DNA of 64,000 nucleotides from Gordionus sp. m RMFG-2023 (GCF_954871325.1 NC_088778.1:8837743-8901742); one strand, 5' to 3'; counted from the first letter of the stretch, positions 1 through 12,994 are shown. A program made the numbers and translations. Notes: generated by a model not told the origin, from the letters alone.

Positions 1-1510
1 TATGTCAAATCATAACATCCATTTAAATTAATTATAATTATCATTTATATAATTATTTTAATCATAGAAGGGCCTAGGGTAGATCTTCCCGAGAAATGAG
101 CACAGTTATGAAAAACATGAGCAATGGATATGCATAAAGCAGAAATTTTAATAGGAATTAGGAAGTTTCAATCCCCCCTCCCCCCCAAATGAATACATCT
201 TCTAAAGGAGATGTGAGGGAAGAATAATAAATTACACTCTTCTTCTAAACTAATTAATATACCTTGTTTCTTAAATTTTTTATGATGAAGGAATAAATTT
301 TTAGTAGATAAATTCTTAATAAATTATGTATCTGTCACACCTGTGTTTTATACAATGCTACTTTATCACGTAATGCTATAGAAAGGTAGAGTGTGTTATT
401 GTATACTGGTGATATTTTTCTTTTAGATATTCCATTTATATTAATCAATGCAAAAAATTTTCATCCATAATTATTATAAATAATGATTTTTCAAAAGAAT
501 AGAATATTTTTAATTCCGAAATAAAAATACTGAATGTTCTATCAAACCCGCCGATTAGATATTACCAACTTTTTTGTATTTTCATGGTCAAAAATGACCG
601 ACAAAGTGATGCGGGCACAAGTCCAGATATCGATACGAGAATAAAATAATTCAGATAGGGAATGGTATAAAATGAACAAAGAGAATATATTTCAATAGGA
701 AATAAATTAAAGAAAACCTTCCTTACTATTAATATCTGATGTAATAAGAATTTTAAGGTATATTTCACAAAATAAAGGTGATGAAAAATTGGAAAAAGTA
801 TTAATTGTCCAGTAATTGTACCCATGAATAGATTCGTTATGAAAAATGTTTTGTATTGGCTAAAAAAACGGGATATTATAAGTTCGGGATCTATTTTTTT
901 TTATATAGGAGGTTAGCTACGGAAGTTGAAAAAAAATGGCGAATGAGACTTAGACATGTGATATTAAAAATTAAGCTTACTGAAAAAGAAAATTTATCAG
1001 GGTAATAAATTGAAGGTATACTATTCATGATCACAAGATAATATTCTATATTAATCTATCCTATTCCCATCACGCTTTTCCACTCAGGAGGGTTGGACTT
1101 GGACTACCAATCTCTAGGACTCCGTTGAACCTTGATTTAAAAATTTTAATTCAGGGCAGAATCGGACCTCGGCAAAATTTTATTGTTTTCCAAACGTTTG
1201 TATTAATTTTTTGGAATAAATTTCTATTTTCCTTTAACGCTTATTATTAATCTGCCATTATTTGAAATATCGCACATTTTCTACATTCCTATAAAGTTTT
1301 ACTTATTTATTCTTTAAAAAAAAAATTAATTTTTTTTATTCTTTCTTATATCCTTTCATTTTATATCTATAAATATAAATTAGGCAGAATTGACCTGAAG
1401 AACCCTTTATACAATATATTTGGACCGCCACAAGTACTAGTTCATATTCAATTATATTATATATTACAATTTATTTTTACCTATATTAATCAATTTAATT
1501 TTTTTTTTAG
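1..1510. other. Intergenic or upstream intron, no gene seen
   Basis: This AT-rich stretch has no exon I can support. It ends in a run of T and an AG directly before the first visible sulfotransferase exon, so part of it is probably an intron of that gene. A C-rich run lies near position 175. A short segment around 1140-1190 (a 'cctcggcaaaattttattgtttt'-like word) recurs at about 58380-58425, which suggests a degraded dispersed repeat. Confidence 0.5.
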
Positions 1511-2112
1511 AATACAACTATGTCTACTACCGAAATAGCTCAAATTTCACAGGACGATCTAGAAGAGATTCATAAGCAAAGAGTTTTAAATCTCAAAAGA
1601 AATTGCGTAAAATTATACAATTACGATTATAACGCTATGCCTGTTGATGGAGCTCAGTTGGTAGAATTCGAAAAAGATCTATTGTACGAAAACACTAAAA
1701 ATCAACTCTATTTTTCAGTGAATGATATGAACCCACGTGATTTTAAAAATTTTATTTATGACGACCTCAATAAACTCATATACTGTTACGTGCCAAAAGT
1801 GGCTTGCACAAATTGGAAAAGGGTCTTATTGGTGCTATCGGGAAAAGGTGGACCGACCCCATTGGATATAAGACCGGATCAAACTCATAGCAGAGAAAAT
1901 TTCCAATTTTTAAACAGCCTTAATATGTCGGAGATCAAGTTCAGATTATCAAAATACTTAACATATGTCGTTGTTAGAGACCCCATTGAAAGGGTGATAT
2001 CAGCGTTTAGGGATAAGTTTGAAATGAGCTACAGTGAATATTTTCAAAAGACGTTCGGTATAAAAATTATAAAAAAATATAGGAAATCCCCTTCAAAAAG
2101 ATCTTTGGAAAG
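1511..2112 (+). CDS. Sulfotransferase exon with both PAPS-binding motifs
   Basis: The exon is preceded by a T-run and AG at 1509-1510. The reading frame stays open from there through the ATG at 1520, so the exon may be internal. It ends after the second base of an Arg codon. Reading through the donor gives a short lysine-rich tail and a stop at 2131. That tail does not resemble the family, which supports the splice at 2112. Confidence 0.82.
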
Positions 2113-4333
2113 GTTAAAAAAAGTCAAATAATATCTATATTTAATTTAATCATGGCGATAGTAAATGATAATTTTTTGTTTTAATGACTAGCAGTTGTTA
2201 AAGTATCTCGTTACTTATTTTAGTAGCGTAATAGCGCGTTACTTTGAAAATTTTTAGAGGCTATACTTAGCTACTTTAAAATTTTATATAAATCTAATAA
2301 AAAATAAAATAAAATTTTATATAAATCTAATAAAAAATAAAATAAAATTTATTTATAATTTAATAATTAATTTTATATTATGAATCTTTGATTGGAATTT
2401 ATTTTTCAAAAAATACTTTCTAGATTTAATTTATCGTGTCATTTAAAATATAAAATGCCGCCTAAAGAGATAGCATGGAAGATAATTTTTGAGACAATAA
2501 TAACCATAAAATTTCGCTAAAGAAAATGATAATATGAAATTACATTTCTCTAAATTCGCAAAATATTTTGAGCTTAATAAAAAAAAAATTAATATAGGAT
2601 TAAATATTAGATGCATAAACTAGAGAAAGACAACATTAAAAAAATCAAGTAACTTTAACTTAAAACAATATGAAGGCACTATTCATAATCTAAATAAAAT
2701 TATCTTCTACTGTTTAAAATTTAGAATTTCTACACCTAAAATTTCAGAGAATGAAAGAAATCTCGAGATAATACAAATTTAATCCAAATTAAATTGATTA
2801 ATCTTACACAGACCCGTATCCAACGTGAACCGTAGCATAGATTTTCGAAAAAAATATAAGGTTTATTTGTGTTCGAAATTGTAATTTTTAATGATTGGGG
2901 TTATAATAAATTTTTAATGTTCCAAAAGAAATTATTTCGAATAAATTTATCACCGTTCTATATTAAATTCCTGGCTACGCATCTGATCTTACAACAGAAT
3001 TCAAAAATTAGCTTTATAATTGTTACAATTCAGCCAATTTCTTGGTGGATAATTCCTTATTTATTAATTTGATTACATTCATTTGGTACTACGTATTCTT
3101 CTCACAAGAATGGCATAAATTTTGATTTTTTTCAAAAAATGAAAGTCTTAAATTTTATTTTATCAGACTCCTCTTACATTTCCACAACAGCAGATTGTTG
3201 GGACACATGAAAGGTAAAATAAAGTAATGTTCTGATCTTATACTAACTTAATTGGGAAGAATTGGTGACGTTGATTAATTTAATACCCAACGAAGATACA
3301 TTAGATAATAAATAGACTTGACCCATTTTTCGATATAAAATTCTCAAATGAGCATTTTTCTTAAATAAAAAGTTTAGAAAATTAAATATCGCATTATCCA
3401 CAAGTGCTACAATTATTTAGTAAGGCAATACCTTCTCATCCCCACTCTAAACATGGAGATGATAATATAGCGATTTTTATTATGATAAAATAAATAGTGC
3501 ACATATTTTACATTTTTCATATATTTATATCAATATTTTTACATGTTGGGAGAAATCTTAATTTTATGGATATAGATTAGATATATAAAAAATATATTTT
3601 TTTTTCATATATAAAATAGCGTAATTCTTATTAAAAAGGAGCTAATAGAATGTTACTTTACTTTTTTGCCAAATAGCGTTAGCGGTACCGTGCTACTTTT
3701 AAAAGTGGCGATTAACAACACTGATAACTTGAATATCAATAATATAATTTTAGCTATCAACGATTTCATATTAATAGATAAAAAGCCAAACATTTTATTT
3801 TTAAATTAATGCATCGGGAATTTTTACGAATTTGAAATATTATTTAATATAATTGCCTTTTAATTCATTTTTTTGGATACGTAAATTTTCTTCATATTTT
3901 AAAAAATTACGATATATTTTTTATTTTTTAAACAAGGGGTCATGACGTTACCTTCCAAGAATTCGTAAGTTACCTATCAGATTCATACGACGATTATGGG
4001 CAGAGAGGATTAAACGAGCACTGGAAATCGGCTTACGCCATGTGCCATCCGTGTGCTATAAACTACGATGTTGTGGGTAGATATGAAACCTTAGAAATAG
4101 ATGCCAATCATATTCTAAAAAAGGCCAGGCTGATTCATAAAGTACAATTTCCCCCCATGCCTCAACATCACGTTGGAAATAGACGTACATCCCATATGAT
4201 AAATCGTTATTTAAGGAGGCTGACCACGGAATCCGTTTCACGTTTCGAACTCATATATGGTTCCGACTTGTTTCTCTTCAATTACACTTTCAGCAGCGGG
4301 TCTATGGTTAATTTACCGTTGGATATGCGCTAA
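1511..4333 (+). CDS. Carbohydrate sulfotransferase, CHST8-14/HNK-1ST type (5' exon missing)
   Basis: This is a Golgi-type enzyme that would move sulfate from PAPS onto a sugar chain. Two exons join in frame: 1511-2112 (ATG at 1520) and 3937-4333. The split codon is AG|G, with donor GTTAAA and acceptor ACAAG. Counted from the ATG, the product is 329 residues. The 5'-phosphosulfate-binding motif VPKVACTNW is at residues 91-99. The 3'-phosphate-binding motif YVVVRDPIERVISAF is at 149-163. The family block KIIKKYRK follows at about 182-189, and the second exon carries the CHP..NYD..G.YETLE block. Family members are type II membrane proteins of roughly 330-420 residues. No membrane anchor is visible here, and a T-rich tract with AG abuts 1511, so an upstream exon with the signal anchor is likely. 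The sugar substrate cannot be told from sequence. Confidence 0.88.
2113..3936 (+). other. Sulfotransferase intron
   Basis: The intron runs from GTTAAA to ACAAG and is about 1.8 kb. It contains an imperfect 33-bp tandem duplication at 2278-2346. The open frame near 2870-3070 is hydrophobic, has no recognisable domain and is probably chance. Confidence 0.75.
3937..4333 (+). CDS. Sulfotransferase terminal exon
   Basis: The exon reads GHDVTFQEFVSYL at its start, matching the family's D(D/V)xFxEFV region. A cysteine-containing CHPC block and the YETLE motif follow. It ends in a hydrophobic FELIYGSDLFLFNYT segment typical of the sulfotransferase C terminus. The stop is TAA at 4331-4333. Confidence 0.88.
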
Positions 4334-4382
4334 ATCAAATTAGGAAAAGTCATATACCGGTGTGATATCTCTTGGATATTTT

Positions 4383-4388
4383 AATAAA
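4383..4388 (+). promoter_or_regulatory. Polyadenylation signal AATAAA (sulfotransferase)
   Basis: A canonical AATAAA lies about 50 bases after the stop codon, which fits a short 3' UTR. Confidence 0.55.
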
Positions 4389-6904
4389 ATCGAGTGTTTA
4401 TTTTAAAATTATTTTGAACAAATATAAATATCGTTAGATCTCCATTACAACAGCGTTCGAACACTAAAATTTGCCATATATAGAACTTACATTTAAAACT
4501 TTAAAAGAATATTAAAATATGTTATATTGGAATGGGAATCAAAGTTAAACTGTTAGTGCTGCAGGGCAAGCCCGTCGGCCCAAAATATTAATGCCATATT
4601 TTCTTCCTTTTTGTGCCTGATTGAATTCCCCAAATATATAATTTTTGAAGAAAAAATAATAAAATTCAAAAAAAAAAAATTAGATGATAATATTTCATAC
4701 TGATTTTTTTATCAAGCCGCGGAATATTTAAAAAATTTAATGCATAAAGAATAAAACAAATATTTCAAATTATCTTTTCTCACCTATAAGTGATTTTTAT
4801 AAAAAGTGGATCATGCCAGGTTTATATCTAAAAAAATTTTGCCACGCAGGCATCCAACTTTGGCTGAAAAAATGATTCTGAGGGTATCTATTACTAATAT
4901 CATGTCCATAAAAAAATTCTTTAAAAAAAATAAACTTATACATAGTATTTTAAAATATTGCAAATTTAAATGTGAACATTTGTAATTTCTTTATACAGAG
5001 ATCGTTAATTATGCACTAGAAGAGGAGAAGGCGTTAATCCTAATTTTGCAAGATTCATTAGTGCCTAGTATAGTTTTTTGTTAAAAGATTTAAGAATGGT
5101 TGGCGAAAAATATTATTCCAATTAATATAGTTTTTTTTACCAATTATATCTTTAAAAAATTTTTAAACTGGCATAACGTGAGTATCCTTTTTTAAATAAG
5201 TTGTTTCTAGCCACGTATAAATTATATTAATATATTGTCTGCTTAGTATTTTATTGTTCTACATTTAATTTTTAATAATTTTTCAGAGGAGCATTTAAAA
5301 AAAATATATTTCTCGCCTTTCAGATAGGAGATCACATTATTAAAATTCAAATAAAGAATTCTTAAATTATATTTTAACAGATTTATATTATGGAAGAATA
5401 AGAAGGATTTGATTTATCGAAAAAAATGTGTATTTTGTAAAAATAAAATGGATATTAAACATTAAAATACTCTAATGACGACATGACCGAATTTTATGAT
5501 AATAATGGGTTATATTTATGATATCATAAGGTCGTTCTTGGGTAAATAAATTTATGGACATTTTTATAACGGATGTTCTTTTTAAGCTTAAAATTCTAAT
5601 AAGACCTTTGGCAATCCAAATTTAGCATTATAGCAGCAAAGCAAAAATTATTCAAATATAATTCTTTCAAATTAATATTCGTATGACAGGATCAATTATG
5701 GATTATATTGATACGAATATTATTCGAAATGATTCGTAAAATCAGAGCTATAAAAAGATGTTGATTTTTGATATAATTATAAAAATATATAATAAAAATT
5801 CAAAAACAGATATTTTATATTAAAAATTACATCGATAATTTAAAAATTAATGCTTATATCGTATATTATTATTATTTTCTTACAAAATTTAATACATATG
5901 AATCATAATGTTACCTAATGATTGGTTGACTATGTATAAAAAAAAAGTTTTAAAAAAATTTAACCTAAAAAAATGTATTGGTCCACTTCTTATCAGGAAA
6001 AACGGTGCGAATTTTATCTTTATCTTTAAATATCGAAAGCCTTTTTAAACGCATTTAAAGAAGTGGACCAAAGCTTTACACAGATCTATAGAGCGATTAA
6101 AGTAATTATTATAAGCAAGATAAAGGTCACAATCATTGTTTAATTAAAATATTTACATAAGCATTAAGGTTAGGTCCTATTAAGAATTTTTTAATCAATA
6201 TAAAAATAAATAAATTTAAAAAAAAAATATTCTAGATTAAGTCATAAGTTCTGATGTTAACACTTACTAAAATACTTATAAACATAATAATCGTTCTAGT
6301 ATAATTTTATAATTAGGAGATGTTGATTGTATGATATCGTAAAAGCTTTATTTATGAGGGTGATACTTGTATTAAAATATAATTCTTCATAAGGAGTGAA
6401 AATATTGCAACATTTTTTTTCCTGGAATATAACTTAAATTAAACAGTGTCCATTTTGGTAAATTCCCTGTTATCCATATCACGTTGACATGCATCACTTA
6501 GCCGTCGACATCTCGTATTGTATTTATCTGTATAGATGTATCTCATCTATTTAAGGAAAATAAAGTAATGTAATTATATTACAATTATCTATATAAAAGT
6601 ATTAAATAACATGTTTTATTGATAATTTGGATTCCAATTAAAACTATTTACCAACTAGAATCTAGGATGATCTTATATCAACCCACAATAATTTCTAAAT
6701 ATCTGATCTTATTAAGATCCAAGACACTGAATTCGTAGGTAGAGAATAAATTTTTTTAAAGGATCACCAAATTTGAGGTTCGAACCCGAATTTGAGTTCT
6801 AGTGGAAATTTTGTAACACTCATTAAAAACTGATTTTTTAAAAAGGAATCCGATCCCACGAATTCGATAAGTTATAGATAAATCAGTTCCCTGTTTGGTC
6901 TGTT
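4389..6904. other. Intergenic, no gene seen
   Basis: This is AT-rich DNA between two convergent genes. Around 4560-4590 there is a short GC-rich word (ggcaagcccg...ggccca) resembling the ends of the GGCCCGG-type elements seen elsewhere in the window. The 5978-6071 hairpin is listed separately. Confidence 0.5.
5978..6071. repeat. Short palindromic element with 14-bp inverted ends
   Basis: The ends ttggtccacttctt (5978-5991) and its exact reverse complement (6058-6071) bracket about 66 bases. This could be a miniature inverted-repeat element or a chance hairpin. No clear target duplication was found. Confidence 0.55.
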
Positions 6905-7211
6905 TCAAAAATGTCCAACCAGACTATTGTAAATTTCTAAAAACGAATTCGGGATCGAACTCTTTGCATCATATACTATTAAAATGGCTGTAAGGGATCC
7001 AAAAAGGGCGCCAGCGAAAACGTCACTCCAGTGATGCTTGAAGTCCGATACCCTTGTATAAGAGGTATAAAGCGCTATCCAAAAATAGACAGCCTGCAAG
7101 ATAGCTTTTGTTATGGTATACCTCCTGGTGGCCTCGTGAACTTGCAGGAAATAGGCTAAGAACACGAAGGAATAACAAGCTAGAGCGGCGTGACCCGACA
7201 CAAACGAAAGT
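6905..7211 (-). CDS. LPP terminal exon: motifs C2 and C3
   Basis: The acceptor is AAAAG at 7212-7216 and the first base completes a Lys codon. SGH (C2) and SDFKHHWSDV (C3) are separated by one transmembrane segment, as expected. A final hydrophobic helix (AGALFGSLTAILIV) and a short polar tail precede TGA. Confidence 0.93.
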
Positions 7212-10200
7212 CTTTTAGCGAAAAGATTAAAGAATTTATTGAAAGAAGATAAAATATAACAATCATTCAGAAAAGGTTGCTACATCCGTTTCAAGTAAAT
7301 TAAATATAGGATTGATGTGAGCTGTAAGTGTTATGGTCACTATAGATATTTTTGTTTAATGAAACTGGACAAAAATTCAACTTATTTTCTACATATATTT
7401 AGATTCTCTACTGATATATCGATTTTTTATTAATATTTTCGTTGGTGTAAAAATCATATCATTTTATTTGACAAAAAATCAATAATTTTTTTTAAAAAAA
7501 AACCAGCGCTATTATTTTCTGTGCAGAAATAAATTAAAGCATTAATCATTCATATTCAGGTCAATACAGCTCTCCTTTTCCTAACACTGCGTTGGGTTGG
7601 AGGTATTAAAAGTAATCTAAACCCTTCTTTACTCGCGTCCTTATTTACTTAATAAGAATTTTGTTAAAGGAGGAAATACTAGATATTTATCAGAGACAAG
7701 CCAGCCCGGCTCCAAGCCAGGCCCGTATCTTTTTTAAACATACCTGGGCCAGGCCGAATATTTTAAATCGCCATTATTATCCTTGTCCTTGGAAATTTTT
7801 GAAAAGGTTTTTTGGCCCGGTCAGTAAAATAATTTTTTATAAATTGTCATGAGCCTGTAATAAAAAAATAAAATTTAGATACAGGTTCTTCTTTATAAAA
7901 AAAAATGTATCCTTAATGCAAGTTTATAGCTCAAAAGGAACTGTCCCTAAATTTTTCAAATCGTCTAGAACTTTTTTTAAATTCTAAGATACAAACACAT
8001 GATATTTGTCGACCATAATAAAAAATATAAATATAATTAAACAAAAATGATATCATTGTTATTTTATGTTTAAACAAATACAATCAATAAATAGAAATTA
8101 TGTATATATTACTATATTTTATATCACTATATTTTATATCAAGTATACTGTGTCCAAGAGCATTCCAAATTGGACGGTGAAATATAAATATATTTTACCC
8201 TATAAAATAAGATGATTATTTTAATAATGATTAATATAAATAAATATGGACAAGAATTCATAAAATTGAATTGTCTAATTTGCATAAAACAAAATATAAA
8301 ATAATAATGAAAAATAAATATATTAATTCAAAATATAAAGATGAGAAAGAAAGAAAAACAAAAAAATCGATGTAAGAATACGCGGGAACAAAATGTTAAA
8401 AGCGAATATTAAATTTTTTAAATAAAAATATAAAAAGATATCTGCATCTGTACTCTTTCTTTTTTTAAAAAATGGTAAAGTTATATAATCCTTTTAAATA
8501 TAAAGTATCTTAGAATCAGATATAAGTATCTTATAAAAATATTAAAAAGATATAATATACAAGATACAAAAAAAATGTGAATTAGATACAATTATACTCA
8601 GCTCTGCTTATACCTTATATAAAACTTATAGATATTTTTACTTTTCCTTACATAAAAATACTTCATACAAGTTAAATAGCATAATTATAGAAAGTTCATT
8701 AACCATTCCGTTATTATCTATAATATAGTGATAGAGCGTTAAAAAGAATTACCTTGAAAAGGAATAAATAAATCAATTTCTCTAAACTATTTTGAAAAGT
8801 TATTTTTAGGAAAAATTTTAGAAATAAGAAAATTCATATAATTTAGAAATATATAAAAAAATAACTAACATTAAAATATTTATCTTTTTTTATGATTTCA
8901 GCAAGAAAAAAAAGTCGCTGTGTAAAAATAATAATTTATATATGGTATATTTTATATTTATTGCCAAATAAAAAATTCATAGAACAAAAAAATTAATTAT
9001 TTAATTACGTTTTTAATAATTAACGAGATAATCAAATTAATATAGATAATATCTTATTTATATGCTATCGTGAAATTCCTCCAATGTGACCATCTCTTCA
9101 CTCCATATCTTTATATGAATTATTCCAACTAGAGATCTGCAAAGTTAGACCCGGCCCAAACGGGCTTTGGGCCTAATTTTATTTAAAATAATTAGGTTCG
9201 GGCCGGGCGTAATATTTTAAAAGAAAATTTGGGCTGGGTCTGGTCGGACCTTGGAATTTTTTTTTAAATATTTATATTGAATTTTTTATGTAAAATAAAA
9301 ATATTTGATTTTATTTATTGAAACTAAACGACATATAACATATGTCTTTTATTTTGAATAATTATAAAAATTAGTTTCTATATTTAAATAAATTCGGGCC
9401 GGGCCAGGTCGGTAAATTTTTTTAAAAATAATTTCGTGTTCGGGCCGGCAAAACTTTTTAAAAAAATTTCGGGCCGGTTCGGGCTTTAGGCCCGATGCAG
9501 ATCACTAATACAGAGTAGTGGGGGGGGGGGAAGTGAAGAGGGTCAAAGCCTACTGAACTTTTTTGATTATGAAAAATATTTTCATGTTCTTTTTGCTAAT
9601 TTTGTAGAAAAAAAAGGATAAAAAATAAGCCTTATCAGGTTGAAAAAGCTAGCAACGACTATCATTATAGAAATTTAATCAGTCAAAATAAGATTTGTTT
9701 TATATACTTGACTTCTCGTATACGAAACGAAGTCCCACTGGTACACGTGTAATTTCTGATAAAAATATGAGGATTGCACTTTTGATAAAAATTAGGCTTG
9801 CATAGATCGAAGAAATGAGGCCTAAGGCGACCGATCGAATATTTAGCAATATCTTATTTATTTTAAGATAAAAAAATTATAAAAATAATTTTATAAGGTT
9901 ATATCGAGCTTTTGATTAATTGGTCCGCTATTGAGTAGAAGTCCGGTCAAAAACTAGCGGACCTAGGAACGGGGTTTAGTTTTTTTACTTTCATTAATTC
10001 TGAGCCCATTTTCTCATCCTTAATGGCACAACCGTGTATAATTAGGCTTCTAAAACCCAAATTAATCCAAATGGCAACTTACGATTTATATGACTATAAT
10101 TTCTTTAGATTATTTACAAATAAAAAATTTGAAGATAAAAAGTGCGATTTGCAAGGCAATTAATTGTATGTACCAATGGTAGTCTGGGTGAGGGCGTAAC

Positions 10201-11614
10201 CGAAAATAAATAGCCATATGTTGTGATAAACGTTGAACAAGAAATTCATCTTATATTTGTGCTTATTTTCCAATGTTTTAGTGTGAGTTACAATGTTGCG
10301 ATGATAACCGAGAGCTTCGTATAAAGGGATCTAAAAAAAATAATTTTTAATTATAAAAAACTATAGTTTAAATAAACGTAAAAGGAAAACAAAATAAAAC
10401 AAAGGATTTATTTAAATAAATTCTTTGATTATAAACTAAGACCGCCGGCCGTTAAAAAAAATGTGAACTGTTGTGCCGTTAATTTATAATAGCCTCCATC
10501 GACCCGAAAATATTTTTAATGATTAGTATTAGATTTAGGGAGGCTCAGTATTATAATAACAATAATCATTATTTTCACATGATGATTTCAAAATATAGAT
10601 GGGGTACCATTTTATTAACCAACGCGCTATGATTGGGTTAATAAAGAATATATTAAACTATTTATAATACATTTTGTTAAACATTCTTTGTTATGAAAGG
10701 TGGAAATAGCAATAATAAGGTTAGCTAAAGATATTTCCTTTGAGGATTGAACAAAAATTACGAAACCAAGGAAAAAATCATGATAATGCATTTAGCGACA
10801 ATAACAGAGTAGGCGCTTAAGTTTTGGAATTTTAATGGGCAACTTTTTTAAAAGTTAATTTTTTTTAAACTTTACAAAATTATTATTAATAGGAATATAT
10901 TTTAATATTTCTATAAACAAAAAAAAAACACTTTTTTAAACGTTTACAACTGTTATTTTTGTTACAATGGATTTTTTTTGTCGTTTCATTCAATCCATTG
11001 ATATTCAATCTGATTTTATAAACTATTTTCCTTATTAGGTAATATTTTTTTTGATTAGCAATTTAATATATATTATAAAAATGCAATCATTCTCATTTTC
11101 AGATAAAATGTGTTCCCATAGAAACAGTTTATAGCAAATTTATATTATATTTATTAACACTATTAAAACAATGTTACATGACATCGATTCCTTCAACGGG
11201 AACGAAATTATCGCGTAAAGCTATGTAATTTTTTTGATTATATTTTAAATTAGGGGCTTGCCGATAATCATCGACGCAAAGATTTCTATCTACTTAATAA
11301 ATATTGTTAAATCAAAAGTTATATTATATTAAGAGAAACAAAAACTCTTATTTTTTAATATTAAAAATAAGTCAATATTTTGTGGTTTTTGAAAATTGAT
11401 TTTGGTCGAGGGCCATGTGATACTTGAGCCCAACAAAAAAAAGAGACTATCAAATATTTAACCGAGATAATGGGAATTAATAAGGTGTAAATGACCATAA
11501 CAGCGGTGCTTATAGTGGATTCTTGGTACGGGTAATCAAGGGTCTGGTCGTCGCAAAAAAATCCGCGGTTAGTGGGCTTACCAATCTTGAAAAGTGTGAT
11601 GGGTACAGTGATCA
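6905..11614 (-). CDS. Lipid phosphate phosphatase (PAP2/LPP, wunen/PLPP family), first exon not found
   Basis: This is an integral membrane PAP2-superfamily enzyme. The family removes phosphate from lipids such as phosphatidate, lysophosphatidate and sphingosine-1-phosphate. Four exons on the minus strand join in phase: 11614-11463, 10330-10174, 9852-9708 and 7211-6905. They encode about 252 residues. The order follows the family. RGFFCDDQTL..YPY..ST comes after the end of TM1. Catalytic motif C1 is AKYSIGRLRPHF. Motif C2 is LSFVSGHAAL. Motif C3 is TRVSDFKHHWSDV with its catalytic His. The tail ends at GHF. A putative glycosylation site (NYT) lies between C1 and C2. About 15-25 N-terminal residues with the start of TM1 must lie above 11614; I could not find them. 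Confidence 0.92.
7212..9707 (-). other. LPP intron containing GGCCCGG-type repeat pieces
   Basis: This intron of about 2.5 kb holds a degraded piece at 7690-7830 with ggcccgg/cctgggccaggcc words. It also holds a fuller element at 9130-9507. The rest is AT-rich with no coding signal. Confidence 0.65.
9130..9507. mobile_element. hAT-like miniature element, GGCCCGG family
   Basis: Imperfect inverted ends TAGAGATCTGCA and TGCAGATCACTA enclose about 378 bp of AT-rich DNA with several gggcc(c/g)ggg words in opposite orientations. The ends resemble those of 25612-25956 and 40065-40826. I see no matching 8-bp duplication around this copy, so it is probably old. Confidence 0.6.
9708..9852 (-). CDS. 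LPP exon: catalytic motif C1
   Basis: It begins AT, completing a Asp codon (G|AT), and reads D-IAKYSIGRLRPHFFDLCKP, which is the C1 motif. Cysteines follow in the extracellular loop. It ends at GTCAA|GTATAT, phase 2, giving ..REVK joined to LSFVSGH. Confidence 0.92.
10174..10330 (-). CDS. LPP exon: TM2-TM3 region
   Basis: A T-rich acceptor ending TTTTTTTTAG precedes IPLYEALGYHRN. The exon ends at ATTG|GTACAT, phase 1, in the segment YALTQTTI. That segment precedes the C1 motif in family members. It is too short for a simple ORF scan and was found from phase and homology. Confidence 0.88.
11463..11614 (-). CDS. LPP exon: end of TM1, RGFFCDD loop, TM2
   Basis: The acceptor is AG at 11615-11616; the frame upstream has a stop, so the exon starts here. 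It completes a codon begun in the missing exon with its first two bases (TG). The donor is TCG|GTTAAA, phase 0. It reads ITVPITLFKIGKPTNRGFFC, then a DD...YPY segment and hydrophobic TM2. Confidence 0.88.
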
Positions 11615-12994
11615 CTTAAATTAATTGTTTTTTTGTAAAAATATAAATAAAATTATAAATGATCCCGATATTTATGGTTCATAAATTTTGCGCTATATTT
11701 AGCGGAAAATTTTGCTAACGAGAACTTAATCGGTATTTTTTTCTGAAAGGAGTCTGAACCCGCCTAGGGTCCATATTACAAGTCTACAATGGCAAAATTT
11801 TCGAGCCGGCTTGGAATTTTCTTTTTTGCCCACTTTTTTGCAAGCAGAATCTTTTAATTTTTTTTGTCCAGCCCAAATCAAATAATTTTAGACGTTATCC
11901 TAATTATGAATCTTTTTTATGCATTTTTCACTCACTCATATGATGAGGCTTTATAAGGCCAAGCACGATTCTGCAGTATTATAAAGTGTGTAAGGTAATT
12001 ATGATAACTTATTCCGTTTATATTTTACCAGCTAGCAAAATATGTTATTCTATGCCAACACAAATTGGACTTTACGTTTAAAGATGCTGGCTGCCCGCCA
12101 GAGTTAAATGTAAATCTATAATCTTAAATATCCGCTAATATTTTTAGTAGTATACCTCAAAATGATAATGATAACTTCTGATTATTTATTTTCAATTTTT
12201 TTTGTAGAGGAAGTGAGGGGGGGGGATAATAGTAACAATATAAAATTATAATTTGTAAGTATATATTATAATTAGATTATCTGATATTATCTGATAAGAT
12301 CTGTGAGTTAGACCTTGAGTAATTTAATATTTTTCCAGTGAAATCTTAAATTTTTAGTAAAAAAAAAATATATAATTTGTGCTATTTCTCTCTCATTTTT
12401 TCCCCGTTCACCTCAATTATCATTTAAATAGGAATAGAAGAAATTATTCAATCTAAATATATATTTAAAAAATAGTTTAAAAGCTTACTGCACAAAAGAA
12501 TTAGCAAGTCCAAGCTAAATTGTTTCATGGCTTTTCCAGTGCGAAACCCGGACCGAGGTCCCACTAGAATCATTTTATTGAGAGATGATATTTCATACAA
12601 ATAAAAAAAAATATATATAGTTTTATATATATAAAATTACTTGCATTTTAAATTTAGATTTAATTTTAAAAATAATTTTTTTTAAAAAATTTAGCCAAAA
12701 TTTTTTAACTTTACCTTTATGTAAAATATTTTAATTAACTAGTATGTTTTTGTTTGCTAAATAAATCACGTAATTTAATTACACAAGGAAAGATTCATAT
12801 TTATATAAGAATTTGGTTGGTAAAATTAAAATTGATGAAAAAAAATCGTTTCACAACATTTAATTATTTTATATCAGAACAAGCATCTGTAAAAATATTT
12901 TAAAAAAACTTTAAAGATAATTTAAAATGAAATTATTTTTATAAGAATATACTTTTAGATGGTAGGTAAGATATGGTAATATTTAGGGAAGTAA

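Noticed and set aside
562-825. Minus-strand 87-codon open frame
   Set aside because: Hydrophobic, A/T-driven composition with no motif and no plausible splice sites.
6774-6800. T-loop-like word ggttcgaaccc suggesting a tRNA
   Set aside because: No matching acceptor stem, D-arm or anticodon arm could be found around it.
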